DNA of 48,782 bases from a virus. The position numbers and the translations under genes are program-made. Shown one piece after another: positions 15,925 through 23,927 of the stretch. How positions within the stretch are numbered: position 1 is the stretch's first letter; every line of letters starts with the position of its first letter. The stretch is taken from positions 1 through 48,782 of the IMG/VR virus record IMGVR_UViG_3300008116_000097; one strand, given 5' to 3'. The notes beneath the pieces are model-generated. The model was not told the DNA's origin, did not search any database, and saw nothing but the letters and a program-made list of their open reading frames with translations.

Positions 15925-16799
15925 AAAATTTAGTAAGTTTCTCAGATTATAACCTGAACGAATCGGTTCTATCGGATTTATACAATTCGGTGAAGAGACT
16001 ATTCGGAGGTCAAAAAAGCAAACTTGATTCTCTCGCATCTGAATACGAGGAGGAAGAAATGAGCTATGCTAAAGAATGGAATGATATCGTAACGGATATT
16101 GACGAGCTTCAATTAAAAGAAACCGAGCCCGATTTAACTCCGGGTGAAAAAAGAGCTTATACACGACAGATTTCAAACAAAGAAAAATTGTTGAAGACTC
16201 TGGAGGTTAAAAGAGATCGTGAGATCAATTTTATCAATAAAAAAGCTCAGGAGATCGCCGGTAGCGATCCTAAAATCTCAGCGTATTGGGAAGTTAAAAA
16301 AGCTGGAATTGAATCAAAGATAGCTAAAAAACTTTTCGATTATGGTAAAAAGGTATCGAGCAAAACGTATACGCAAGGATTGAAATCCAGATACGAGAAT
16401 GCAGCTCGCAATGCACGCAGTGCAGAAAGAACATTCAAGAATTACTTCAGCCAAATTGACACTGGCGGAAAGAAAAGTTCAGAAAAGACTGTTAAGGAAG
16501 AAGATATCAAGACAAGAGAACTGATCGACATGCGTTTGAGTGATTTTCCTGACGCAATCAAGAAATTTCCTCAGTCTAAGATTAGAGAAATCCTTAGGGA
16601 TCTAAAAAAAGAAAGAAACGAGACACTTCTTGCTTCTGATCTTGAAAGAGATGAGATTTACAAAAAATCACAAAAGATCTCCGATAATAAAAAAGCTAAA
16701 GAATTCACAGAAGAGGAATTTAGAAAAATCACAAAAAAGTACCGTGATAAAATTTCTGATCTGCGATCTAAAATAACAATAGCTCAGCGATATGATTAA
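15921..16799 (+). CDS. Presumptive internal head protein, helical, 292 aa
   Basis: The N-terminus MKNLVSFSDYNLNE-S is one of the clearest examples of this phage's head-targeting peptide, with a predicted cut after Glu14. The mature protein would be rich in Lys, Glu and Arg and predicted almost entirely helical, with coiled-coil stretches around 35-70 and 200-290. No catalytic motif or membrane segment is visible. It shares ATGA with the preceding gene and overlaps the next by eight bases, so the three are probably co-translated. It may be a core protein or a DNA-associated cargo protein; which cannot be told from sequence. Confidence 0.65.
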   Translation: MKNLVSFSDYNLNESVLSDLYNSVKRLFGGQKSKLDSLASEYEEEEMSYAKEWNDIVTDIDELQLKETEPDLTPGEKRAYTRQISNKEKLLKTLEVKRDREINFINKKAQEIAGSDPKISAYWEVKKAGIESKIAKKLFDYGKKVSSKTYTQGLKSRYENAARNARSAERTFKNYFSQIDTGGKKSSEKTVKEEDIKTRELIDMRLSDFPDAIKKFPQSKIREILRDLKKERNETLLASDLERDEIYKKSQKISDNKKAKEFTEEEFRKITKKYRDKISDLRSKITIAQRYD

Positions 16800-17046
16800 A
16801 AGATATAATCAATTTTTGAATGAGGCTTCAAACGAAACCGAAATCAAAACTTTAGAGGTAGACATCTCCAAATTGAGAGATCAGATTGCCACAGCTAAAG
16901 ATGCGGTTAAGAATGCTGCGAATGACGCAGCCAGAAGAACAGCTCAGATCAATGCGTATAATGTTGAATCGACCGTTCTAACCCAGATAGCTGCTAAGTT
17001 AAAAGAACTTGCCCGTTTGATGGCATTACCAACTACAACTACATAA
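16792..17046 (+). CDS. Small presumptive internal head protein, 84 aa
   Basis: The N-terminus MIKRYNQFLNE-A is nearly superimposable on the T4 internal-protein targeting peptide MKTYQEFIAE-A, with a predicted cut after Glu11. The remaining about 70 residues form one long amphipathic helix rich in Ala, Lys and Asp (LRDQIATAKDAVKNAANDAA), ending in LPTTTT. T4 IPI-IPIII are also small, helical and packaged by the hundred; some act on host defences after injection. Here no function can be read. It overlaps the upstream gene by eight bases. Confidence 0.65.
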   Translation: MIKRYNQFLNEASNETEIKTLEVDISKLRDQIATAKDAVKNAANDAARRTAQINAYNVESTVLTQIAAKLKELARLMALPTTTT

Positions 17047-17047
17047 G

Positions 17048-18250
17048 ATGAAGAATTATTTTGAAATAAACCCAGTTGCAGCTCAATTCATGAAGAGCGG
17101 TTCTGTTTTCGAAAGTCAGAAAACGGATGCTTTACTCTCTAATGGTGTTAAGATGTTTTGCGATGGATTGTATAATTGCATTTATGCATACGCTCCGAAG
17201 AGAGACAAAAACACTGAAGTCGTAACGAAAAAATTTGAAAGCATTACAACATCGAAAAATCTGAAGTCTATGCTTTCTCAAGCCATCGAGCTTGCAGAAG
17301 ATAACGACTTGGTTACCCCGATGTATTCCGAACCACGGAGACTGTCTGTTGACAGCATGCAAAAATTCTCTGATGCTCTTTTAAGATCTACAGAGATCGA
17401 CAACAATAACACCAAAACGATCGTTAAGGAATTAAAGGATTGTTTGAAAGCTATTCTTCATACCATCGGTGAAATCAATGACGAGGAAAAGAAATTAAAT
17501 GAATCTTTCGGTTTTGCAATGAAAACGCAGGATCTGAAAAATAGAATTAATGATCTGCTTGTCAAATCTGAAGGGAAGGAAGGAAGCAAGGGATACCATA
17601 AGAACTGGAAAAACATTTTCACAGCTTTCGATCAGAAGATCAAGAGTCTTTCTGAAAGACCTGGTATTGCCGAGAAGGACTATGTACTTCTTGATACGTT
17701 AAAGAAGGAGATAGACAAGCACACTAAGAGCTTCAATCAGAGTATTGTTGATTCTTTCGACAAAGTTAAAAGCGGAATCGAGGACGACGAAGCTTACGAA
17801 AAATACGGAGACGTAATTTCAGGATTGAAGAAAGGAACAGAAATCTACAATAGATGTATTGCTTCGGAAGAAAGTGTGAAGCAGGAAATGGACGATAAAA
17901 AATCTGATAACGAAGAATCGACCATATCTGCTATCTTTCCATTGAAGTCCGGCGATTCAGACGAAAAACCACGCTTCAAAGGTTATGAGGTAATCTCATT
18001 ACTTAGAGATGCATTGTCTTCGGTACCAGAATTTGAAGAACTAATCAGTAAGGATAAAAAATCTACTTTCGGTAAAAATCTTAAGGTGGTGATCCAGGTG
18101 ATTCAGAAGCAAACCGGAAATAATAACCCAACAGGAGAAGTTGATGCGGCTTTGTATACAGCTCTGAAGAATTCTGATTGGATTGAAGATGATCATAGAA
18201 CCAAAATGGATCGTATCATTCTCGATATTATTAAAGATAAGAAAAAGTAA
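17048..18250 (+). CDS. Presumptive internal head protein with PG-binding-like C-terminus, 400 aa
   Basis: Begins with MKNYFEINPVAAQFMKSGSVFE-S, a longer variant of the head-targeting peptide. Residues 30-300 are mostly helical and charged. The C-terminal 75 residues (about 313-388) read ISLLRDAL, STFGKNLKVVIQVIQK and TGEVDAALYTALKN, the spacing and key residues of the peptidoglycan-binding domain found on cell-wall hydrolases (family: FG-x-x-T...V-x-x-FQ-x-x-x-G-x-x-x-x-G-x-[VI]-D-x-x-T-x-x-x-L). No hydrolase domain is attached. If the match is real the protein may contact the cell wall during DNA entry. Alternative: a purely structural helical bundle. Confidence 0.6.
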   Translation: MKNYFEINPVAAQFMKSGSVFESQKTDALLSNGVKMFCDGLYNCIYAYAPKRDKNTEVVTKKFESITTSKNLKSMLSQAIELAEDNDLVTPMYSEPRRLSVDSMQKFSDALLRSTEIDNNNTKTIVKELKDCLKAILHTIGEINDEEKKLNESFGFAMKTQDLKNRINDLLVKSEGKEGSKGYHKNWKNIFTAFDQKIKSLSERPGIAEKDYVLLDTLKKEIDKHTKSFNQSIVDSFDKVKSGIEDDEAYEKYGDVISGLKKGTEIYNRCIASEESVKQEMDDKKSDNEESTISAIFPLKSGDSDEKPRFKGYEVISLLRDALSSVPEFEELISKDKKSTFGKNLKVVIQVIQKQTGNNNPTGEVDAALYTALKNSDWIEDDHRTKMDRIILDIIKDKKK

Positions 18251-18251
18251 T

Positions 18252-19514
18252 ATGAGCAAAATTTATAACATAGCGGAGTATAATTCTCTGATCTTGGAGA
18301 ACAAAATCAGTCTCAATAGATCTAATCTATCTGATGATCTCAAGTCATTCTTGGGAGCGGGTGAAACATCGAACGAGACTCCTTCAGAGGAAGATAAAAG
18401 TTCAAATAGTGTAAGCGAAGCTCTTTCCAAAGTATTGAGAAAGAAATGGAAGATGCAGGTTGAGTCTGAGGATTTCCATCGCAACGGGGATGGTCAATTG
18501 AAATCATCATACACCGAGGATTTCTTGCAAGCTTGGAAAAAAGCTGCAGACGAGGGAGAACCCGGAGAAGATAAGTTTTTTTACTACGATGGCGGGATTT
18601 ACGATATGACCAATCCTGACACCAGTTTGAAAATTCCAAAGAACTATCTCAAATGGGCGGATGTCCGCGGAATCGAATCGATGAATGAGGAAGACAGTGT
18701 AGATTTCATGAGAAATTATATGTCTTCGTTCGAAACATTCGGTGGAGTAGATGCAAAATCTAGAAAGGTTTACGCCAATAAACTTTCAGAGGTACTCGAG
18801 AACATGGCCAACGAATTAAATGAAGATGAGGACACTCCTATTTTTACTGCTTACGACGGGGTAATGAAATTGAAGAAGAACGACGAGATCCCATTCGTTG
18901 GATACGATGATCTGAAAGGTCCAATCACTAAATCTATCAAAAAGATTGTCGATGAGTGCATGACCAATGACGATTACCAGAATAGAGACGTTGCCTTCTT
19001 AAATAATGCGATCTGTATGATTGCTCCGTGCGTTACCCATGATGGTGAAAATTTTGTACCTGCTTACAAATACGTTCTGGACAAAGTTTTGACACCCGAG
19101 GTAATGGAAAATAGCAATCTGTATCTCTTGAAAGAAAATTCTAACGATCCTATGATGTATTTCACATCAGATAATGGAGTTGATCTTTTCAATCCAAACA
19201 CACCAAACGCAAAGCCGGAGAATATCTTCGATCTTTCAAAAATATCTGGCAATCTCCCAGGTATGAAGAAAATACACCCATCTTTGCACTTCTTACATGG
19301 TGTTGATCCTGATAACTATAAAGGAGCAGTAAAAACCCAAGATAGCGGTAAGTTCAAAACCCGCACTTCTAACATCTTCTTAAGAAATCTAGTGAATTCT
19401 TCTAGGGTGTTGAATAAGGTTAATACCCACTGTAAAAGAATTAATGCTGTAGAATCTGAGGACATTCCTCAAAAGGTAACTGGCAACAAGTGTATCATCA
19501 TAGATATTATCTAA
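18252..19514 (+). CDS. Presumptive head-associated protein, 420 aa, unknown
   Basis: Starts at the ATG at 18252, one base after the previous stop codon; a longer in-frame extension back to 18183 would overlap the upstream gene by about 70 bases and is less likely. The N-terminus MSKIYNIAEYNSLILE-N resembles the targeting peptide family with a weaker ending. The middle contains EDFHRNGDGQL and a mixed alpha/beta region; the C-terminus is hydrophobic (KCIIIDII). No known domain recognised. Last gene of the internal-protein operon; a strong terminator follows 20 bases later. Confidence 0.6.
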   Translation: MSKIYNIAEYNSLILENKISLNRSNLSDDLKSFLGAGETSNETPSEEDKSSNSVSEALSKVLRKKWKMQVESEDFHRNGDGQLKSSYTEDFLQAWKKAADEGEPGEDKFFYYDGGIYDMTNPDTSLKIPKNYLKWADVRGIESMNEEDSVDFMRNYMSSFETFGGVDAKSRKVYANKLSEVLENMANELNEDEDTPIFTAYDGVMKLKKNDEIPFVGYDDLKGPITKSIKKIVDECMTNDDYQNRDVAFLNNAICMIAPCVTHDGENFVPAYKYVLDKVLTPEVMENSNLYLLKENSNDPMMYFTSDNGVDLFNPNTPNAKPENIFDLSKISGNLPGMKKIHPSLHFLHGVDPDNYKGAVKTQDSGKFKTRTSNIFLRNLVNSSRVLNKVNTHCKRINAVESEDIPQKVTGNKCIIIDII

Positions 19515-19534
19515 TTAATATCAAAAAAACGAAG

Positions 19535-19562
19535 AGGAGGCTAGCCATTAGCCTCCTTTTTT
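19535..19562 (+). terminator. Intrinsic terminator ending the internal-protein operon
   Basis: AGGAGGCTA at 19535-19543 pairs perfectly with TAGCCTCCT at 19549-19557 around the loop GCCAT, followed by TTTTT. Confidence 0.9.
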
Positions 19563-19588
19563 ATTGTCGCTGATAGATGTTATATTTG
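19557..19588 (+). promoter_or_regulatory. Possible host-type (Bacteroidetes) promoter
   Basis: TATATTTG at 19581-19588 matches the Bacteroidetes -7 element TAnnTTTG. Twenty bases upstream is TTTT (19557-19560), three of four for the -33 element TTTG. It lies 35 bases before the kinase start codon, between a terminator and a gene unlike its structural neighbours, so the cassette may be transcribed early by host polymerase. Chance matches in AT-rich DNA are common. Confidence 0.35.
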
Positions 19589-19622
19589 GAACATCAAAAT
19601 CAACATAAGATATAATAGACTC

Positions 19623-20177
19623 ATGATTTATTTAATAGAAGGAGCTAGAAATTCAGGTAAAACATTCATCACCTCTTTTTTCAAAGAATCCAAAGATTAT
19701 AAATTTCCGTTCACCCGATGGTTTGGTGATCTCGGTTACAATGATGAAAAGAAAGAAACCCATGATTTTGCATTGGGTAAAGAGATCATGCTGTTAGATC
19801 TGAATAAGAAAGGGTTTATCGAAGAAATGATATGCGACAGAGGAATCATCACGGTTTTTGTCTGGGCAGTTCTCTCCGGAAGAATTTCGGAACAGAGAGC
19901 TCTGGAGGAACTCAATCTCGTAATCAAGGATGGACTATTCGATAATGTTAAGATCCTTTGGGTAAAAGGTAAAAACCCGGATCAGACATCCCGCAATAAA
20001 GATTTCTGGGACAGAAGAGAGCAGGAGAGGGAGAAAGAACATTTGCTTTTTAATTCATTTTTAGGGAAACTGAAAGGGGATAGTGCACATATAGATATTA
20101 AAGAGATCGAAAATACTTTTGACGAGCAGGTAAAATCAAGATTGGAGGAAATCAAAAATGTGTGGAATATTAATTAG
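19623..20177 (+). CDS. P-loop nucleotide kinase (dNMP or thymidylate kinase-like)
   Basis: 184 residues. Walker A is GARNSGKT at 7-14 and the LID/DRX-type motif ICDRGIITVF lies near 78-87, the Asp-Arg pair that positions the phosphate acceptor in thymidylate and deoxynucleoside kinases. KVKILWVKGK-like strand and the Arg-rich RNKDFWDRREQEREKE segment (lid) follow. Predicted to phosphorylate a nucleoside, nucleotide or a modified base in DNA. It opens a two-gene cassette flanked by a terminator upstream and a late promoter box downstream; its last 20 bases overlap the asparagine synthetase gene, implying translational coupling and a joint function. Exact substrate unknown. Confidence 0.7.
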   Translation: MIYLIEGARNSGKTFITSFFKESKDYKFPFTRWFGDLGYNDEKKETHDFALGKEIMLLDLNKKGFIEEMICDRGIITVFVWAVLSGRISEQRALEELNLVIKDGLFDNVKILWVKGKNPDQTSRNKDFWDRREQEREKEHLLFNSFLGKLKGDSAHIDIKEIENTFDEQVKSRLEEIKNVWNIN

Positions 20178-21558
20178 TTTAGATAATTCTGAGAAAAGAA
20201 TAATGTCAATCTCTCACAGAGGGACTGAGCATCTAACCATCGAAAGCAACGGGGTTTATCTAACCCATCACCGACTACCTATCCAAACCTATGACGGAGA
20301 CTCTTGGCAGCAGCCAATCGAAATACAAGAAAATGTTTATTTACTTTTTAATGGAGAAATTTTTAACTATGATACGAGCCTTTATTCATCAGACACAGAA
20401 TATTTGGTTGATCTCTTCAGAGGATGGAGGGGTGATAATATCCAACTATTTACCGCCAATTTTTTACCTCATATCCTGACATGGGACGGATTCTGGTCTA
20501 TAGCAATAATTGATACAAACACTAAAGATATTATTGCTTTCACAGATCCTCTCGGGAAGAAACAATTATACAGGAACAAACAAGGAGAACTTTCCTCTGA
20601 GATAAAAGGTGTTAGAACAGCAGATTCCAAACTGAATCAACACTTCATCAGCACCGTTCTAAAATTCGGCTATAATACGGATAGCAACACAACTTGGGAA
20701 AATGTTGAACGACTCAAGCCGAACACCATCTATCATTGGAACCTTGCAGCAGCCGACTTTGTTACCACGTTCAGCAAATACTACAACTTCAATCACCCGA
20801 TTTCTGATTTAGCCGGATCTGATTACGAAGCTCACATGGAATGGCTTTGGACTGCTATGTTCAGAAGCGTTTCTAGAAGAGCATTAGTTTCTAAGTATCC
20901 AACCTCTCTGTTGGTTAGTGGAGGATTGGATTCTGCTATTATTGCTGGAATCATGCACCACCAGAATATTAATAGCCAGTGGTTCAGTATTGAAAACGGA
21001 GAGACCGAGTATGTCAAGCTGCTGGCTGAAAAATTCGACGCCAATCCTTTTTATCTTACCTATTCTATGGAAGACGATCATCGTTTCATTTATGATAAAT
21101 GGAATGAATCGCCTATAGATCTTGGTTCTGTAATCCCTCAATTTTACCTATTTGATTCAATTAAAAAGAACAGTAATTTCCGGGTAGTAATTTCCGGCGA
21201 TGGTTCTGATGAATTATTTGGAGGATATCGAAGGATTGATGAATACGATTCCCAGTCATCGGATATTTTTGATGAGCTAAGTTACTACCATCTTCCTAGA
21301 TTGGATAAGATGTCTATGGCTCACACAATAGAGCTCAGAAATCCATTCCTCGACCACGAAATAATCAGATTTGCATTGAATCTTCCTTTTGAATGGAGGA
21401 AGAATAAAAAGATACTAAAAGACACATTCGGTCCAATTCTTCCAGCTGAAATAGTGGAAAGGAAGAAAGAGGCTTTGAAAAATCCGCAAATCAAGCAGGA
21501 TGCAATCCAGTATAGATACAAAGTTGTAGGCGATTTCATTGACCGCAGGGATATATAG
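20158..21558 (+). CDS. asnB: Asparagine synthetase B-like, glutamine-hydrolysing amidotransferase
   Basis: 466 residues. The N-terminal class II glutaminase domain begins MCGI, with nucleophile Cys2 exposed after Met removal, and has SHRGTEHL, THHRLPIQ and LFNGEIFNYD. The C-terminal PP-loop synthetase domain has LVSGGLDSAI near 251-260 (ATP binding), GDGSDELFGGY near 348-358 and IELRNPFLDHE. Both active sites look intact. It would make asparagine from aspartate, or, like some family members, amidate another carboxylate such as a peptidoglycan residue. E. coli AsnB has 554 residues, so this copy is compact. Its start codon lies inside the kinase gene. It is a metabolic gene set among virion genes, a likely acquired cassette. 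Confidence 0.9.
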   Translation: MCGILISLDNSEKRIMSISHRGTEHLTIESNGVYLTHHRLPIQTYDGDSWQQPIEIQENVYLLFNGEIFNYDTSLYSSDTEYLVDLFRGWRGDNIQLFTANFLPHILTWDGFWSIAIIDTNTKDIIAFTDPLGKKQLYRNKQGELSSEIKGVRTADSKLNQHFISTVLKFGYNTDSNTTWENVERLKPNTIYHWNLAAADFVTTFSKYYNFNHPISDLAGSDYEAHMEWLWTAMFRSVSRRALVSKYPTSLLVSGGLDSAIIAGIMHHQNINSQWFSIENGETEYVKLLAEKFDANPFYLTYSMEDDHRFIYDKWNESPIDLGSVIPQFYLFDSIKKNSNFRVVISGDGSDELFGGYRRIDEYDSQSSDIFDELSYYHLPRLDKMSMAHTIELRNPFLDHEIIRFALNLPFEWRKNKKILKDTFGPILPAEIVERKKEALKNPQIKQDAIQYRYKVVGDFIDRRDI

Positions 21559-21574
21559 GGTAAAATAATCCCTG
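21546..21574 (+). promoter_or_regulatory. Late promoter box flanked by inverted repeat
   Basis: GATATATAG at 21550-21558 overlaps the stop codon of the asparagine synthetase gene and begins 26 bases before the next ATG. CAGGGAT (21546-21552) and ATCCCTG (21568-21574) are a perfect 7-base inverted repeat around it. Confidence 0.45.
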
Positions 21575-21575
21575 T

Positions 21576-22217
21576 ATGGAATTGAATCCAAAATATATTC
21601 TGACCCTCGAGAATTTCACTCCCGAAGATCATTCAACCAACGAAAACGACCTAGTAGATTTCTTCTCTGGTCTGGTTGACATCGGAGGTGATGCTCTCCA
21701 GCGTCAGCTCAAGCAAAAAGTTACAGCTCTTCTTCTTGATAAACTTGGTATTAAAGAAAAAAGCAAGTTTAGCAGAATCGTACAAGAAGTTGTTGAAGAA
21801 ATTGAAATCGCAGATTACTACGATATCGTTGCTGGAAGAAAGGATGCCAATTATTGGGCACCAAAACTCGCTAAATCTTTCCAAGGTTTTCTTTTATCCG
21901 AAGGATTAAACGGAATGGCAGAAAGCTGGGGTCTTGACACAACTGGATTTCTATACGGAACAATCAAAGAAGCAATGGAGGAATACTTCACAGACCCAGG
22001 ATTCCAAAAGAAATTTGCTGAGTCGGTTGTATCTTTAATCTCTCCTCTGATTGGAGGCGAATCCACGGCAGCTAAACCATTTAGTTCTACCGATTCAGGA
22101 ATCAGAAGCGAAATTGAAGAATTCGTTAAGACCAAAAAACCTAACGAAAAACCTTCAAAGAAGGAAGCTGAATCCCTGGTAAATTCGATGATGACAGGAT
22201 TTAATTTTAATAAATAA
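21576..22217 (+). CDS. Hypothetical protein, possibly head-associated, 213 aa
   Basis: Not recognised. The N-terminus includes ILTLENFTPEDHSTNE-N, loosely like the head-targeting peptides. The body is largely helical with amphipathic stretches (FFSGLVDIGGDALQRQLKQK, KVTALLLDKLGI) and a moderately hydrophobic segment ESVVSLISPLIGGE near 150-163. The C-terminus is Lys/Glu-rich. It is the first gene after a promoter box and heads a three-gene run ending at the bidirectional terminator, a run that also includes a clear head-targeted protein, so a virion role is plausible. Confidence 0.6.
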   Translation: MELNPKYILTLENFTPEDHSTNENDLVDFFSGLVDIGGDALQRQLKQKVTALLLDKLGIKEKSKFSRIVQEVVEEIEIADYYDIVAGRKDANYWAPKLAKSFQGFLLSEGLNGMAESWGLDTTGFLYGTIKEAMEEYFTDPGFQKKFAESVVSLISPLIGGESTAAKPFSSTDSGIRSEIEEFVKTKKPNEKPSKKEAESLVNSMMTGFNFNK

Positions 22218-22225
22218 GAAAAACA

Positions 22226-22576
22226 ATGAATATAACAGATGTTTCTAAAAGAGAGGTTCTAGATTTCAAACAGTTCCTCGGAAAAGTGCACGATGATAAG
22301 TACAAGCCATTAGCTCCAGAAAATCAACCAGATTCGAGCGATAGAACAGGCTTGCACCGCATCCAGCGTCAGCCACAGTACGATTATGTTGGATATGCAA
22401 ATGCAGCATTCAATAATACCTCTGGCATTGATGTACCAGGTTACAATTCTCATGGAGATCGTCAGTACGTTAACGGTATCGGTGGTGATATTGGAATCAA
22501 TGGATCTGTGTTCAATATGGATACCAGCGAATCTGTGAAAGAATCTCGCATCTCTAGTTTCAACGATTTCGAATAA
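22226..22576 (+). CDS. Hypothetical protein, 116 aa
   Basis: Short protein with low helical content, rich in Asn, Asp, Gly and Tyr in the middle (NNTSGIDVPGYNSHGDRQYV), suggesting an extended or loop-rich structure. Near the N-terminus is VLDFKQFLGKVHDD, resembling the core of the head-targeting motif, and the protein ends RISSFNDFE, again with the F-x-x-F pattern. No catalytic motif. It begins eight bases after the previous stop and belongs to the same transcription unit as its neighbours. Function unknown. Confidence 0.55.
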   Translation: MNITDVSKREVLDFKQFLGKVHDDKYKPLAPENQPDSSDRTGLHRIQRQPQYDYVGYANAAFNNTSGIDVPGYNSHGDRQYVNGIGGDIGINGSVFNMDTSESVKESRISSFNDFE

Positions 22577-22584
22577 TCATAATC

Positions 22585-23076
22585 ATGCAGAATCTAAGAT
22601 CCTTTTCAGACTTTTCAATTAACGAAAGTAAGTCTGATCCTAAATCAAACCCAAGTTTTAGAATTTGGTCTCAGTGGAGATCATGGATCAATATGTCTGC
22701 AAATGAAATTGAGAAATTCCTAAATTCAGATCAGGGCAAGGAAGCTGGACTATCCAGAAAAGAGGCAAAGAAAGAAGGCGGGATTAAGACTGGAAGAGAT
22801 TCAGCCCGTGCTTTAGTTAGAATGATACCTAACGGTGGAAGTTGGAGATCTGCTTTGGATAATTGGAGTCCTAACGATTGGGAGTGGGCTAGAAGACAAG
22901 TTTCTTTTAACTCAAGAATGAGTGGGATGAAGCCCACTACGAGAGACCCGCATTTTGAAAAAAATGGTGAATACACCGATTGGATGAAATCCATGCTTAT
23001 ATGGGGACATGATCCCAGAAAGCCAAAGAGACAGGTTGCTTCCGAACCAACAAACCTTAAACCAGAATACAAATAA
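22585..23076 (+). CDS. Presumptive internal head protein with Trp-rich phage domain, 163 aa
   Basis: MQNLRSFSDFSINE-S at the N-terminus is a textbook member of the head-targeting peptide family here (predicted cut after Glu14). The mature part (about 28-155) has a dense pattern WSQWRSWINMS, GKEAGLSRKEA, KTGRDSARALVRM, DWEWARRQVSF and MLIWGHDPRKP, which I recall from uncharacterised proteins of many phages. It is basic and Trp-rich, which would suit nucleic-acid binding, but that is a guess. Last gene before the bidirectional terminator. Confidence 0.65.
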   Translation: MQNLRSFSDFSINESKSDPKSNPSFRIWSQWRSWINMSANEIEKFLNSDQGKEAGLSRKEAKKEGGIKTGRDSARALVRMIPNGGSWRSALDNWSPNDWEWARRQVSFNSRMSGMKPTTRDPHFEKNGEYTDWMKSMLIWGHDPRKPKRQVASEPTNLKPEYK

Positions 23077-23106
23077 AAAATCCCCTCGAAAGAGGGGATT
23101 TTTTTT
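23075..23106. terminator. Bidirectional terminator between convergent genes
   Basis: AAAAAATCCCCTC at 23075-23087 pairs with GAGGGGATTTTTT at 23092-23104 around a GAAA loop. T runs occur on both strands, so it can end the + strand unit and the single - strand gene whose stop codon lies within it. Confidence 0.9.
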
Positions 23107-23821
23107 AGAATAGGTTTATTGCTTTTTCCTTTGCTATTTTAACTAATTCTTCGTTAGAATCTATATCTGCATCAATCTCGGCGATAAAGACTCTTGGCGT
23201 ATATAATTTTGATTTGATCCTGTCTAGGACCTCGTGGATTATAAATTCATAATCCGAAGAGAATTTATAATCATATTCCATCTGTACCTTCTTCATGATT
23301 ACACCTGACAGTGAATGACCATCCTGGTTGATTATGCTTTCTTTCATGAGGTAAGCGTGGATACGATTTGTTTTCTTAGATCTGATCAATAGAAGAGAAA
23401 ATGAATTACCTGAATTTTTTTGATCTACTGCTGGGACAAATTCCTTCACTTCTACTAACTTTTCTAAATTTTTCAAGATATTAAGCATTTCTTCTCCGAA
23501 TCCATACAAAATATCTTCAGAATCAGCTACGATACGATCTACCAAAGCCAATTTTTGATCTAAATCCTCTTGCTCAAAAAATTTTGTTTTTGTGTTTTCT
23601 TCTTTTTTAGTTATTTTTTCAATCCTTTCAGGAGATAAGCTTCTGTTCGTCCTGAAATTTTTCAAGTCATCAAGGCGGAGAAAAATCTCTCTCGCACTTT
23701 TTCTTGTACTTCTTTCATTCAGTTCTATTCTTAACTCTTGAAGAAAATCCATCAGCACATAATACTTATGTTCCGGATCGAGCGGTTCCTGTAGAAACCA
23801 ATACGGGCTTAATCTTTTCAT
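23105..23821 (-). CDS. Hypothetical protein, only minus-strand gene, 238 aa
   Basis: Starts MKRLSPYWFLQEPLDPEHKY and is mainly helical and charged, with a coiled-coil-like stretch (ERIEKITKKEENTKTKFFEQ) near 65-84, then a beta-containing region SFSLLLIRSKKTNRIHAYL and RVFIAEIDADID near the end. No known motif. It is convergent with the head-protein unit and shares its terminator; its start faces a 106-base divergent region containing AATATATAG on the minus strand about 45 bases upstream of the start. Being the only reversed gene in nearly 49 kb, it may be expressed at a different time from its neighbours. Confidence 0.75.
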   Translation of the reverse strand: MKRLSPYWFLQEPLDPEHKYYVLMDFLQELRIELNERSTRKSAREIFLRLDDLKNFRTNRSLSPERIEKITKKEENTKTKFFEQEDLDQKLALVDRIVADSEDILYGFGEEMLNILKNLEKLVEVKEFVPAVDQKNSGNSFSLLLIRSKKTNRIHAYLMKESIINQDGHSLSGVIMKKVQMEYDYKFSSDYEFIIHEVLDRIKSKLYTPRVFIAEIDADIDSNEELVKIAKEKAINLF

Positions 23822-23903
23822 TTACTCAGACAAATTATTTTTAAACCCCAGTAGTAAATCATACTATATATTTATGGAAATTATTCATAGGCAACGATAC
23901 TCG

Positions 23904-23912
23904 GATATATAG
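23904..23912 (+). promoter_or_regulatory. Candidate late promoter box (GATATATAG)
   Basis: Begins 24 bases before the ATG at 23928, in the divergent region between the minus-strand gene and the next + strand unit. A second partial copy, GATATAT, lies just before the ATG. Confidence 0.45.
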
Positions 23913-23927
23913 AAAAAAATAAGATAT

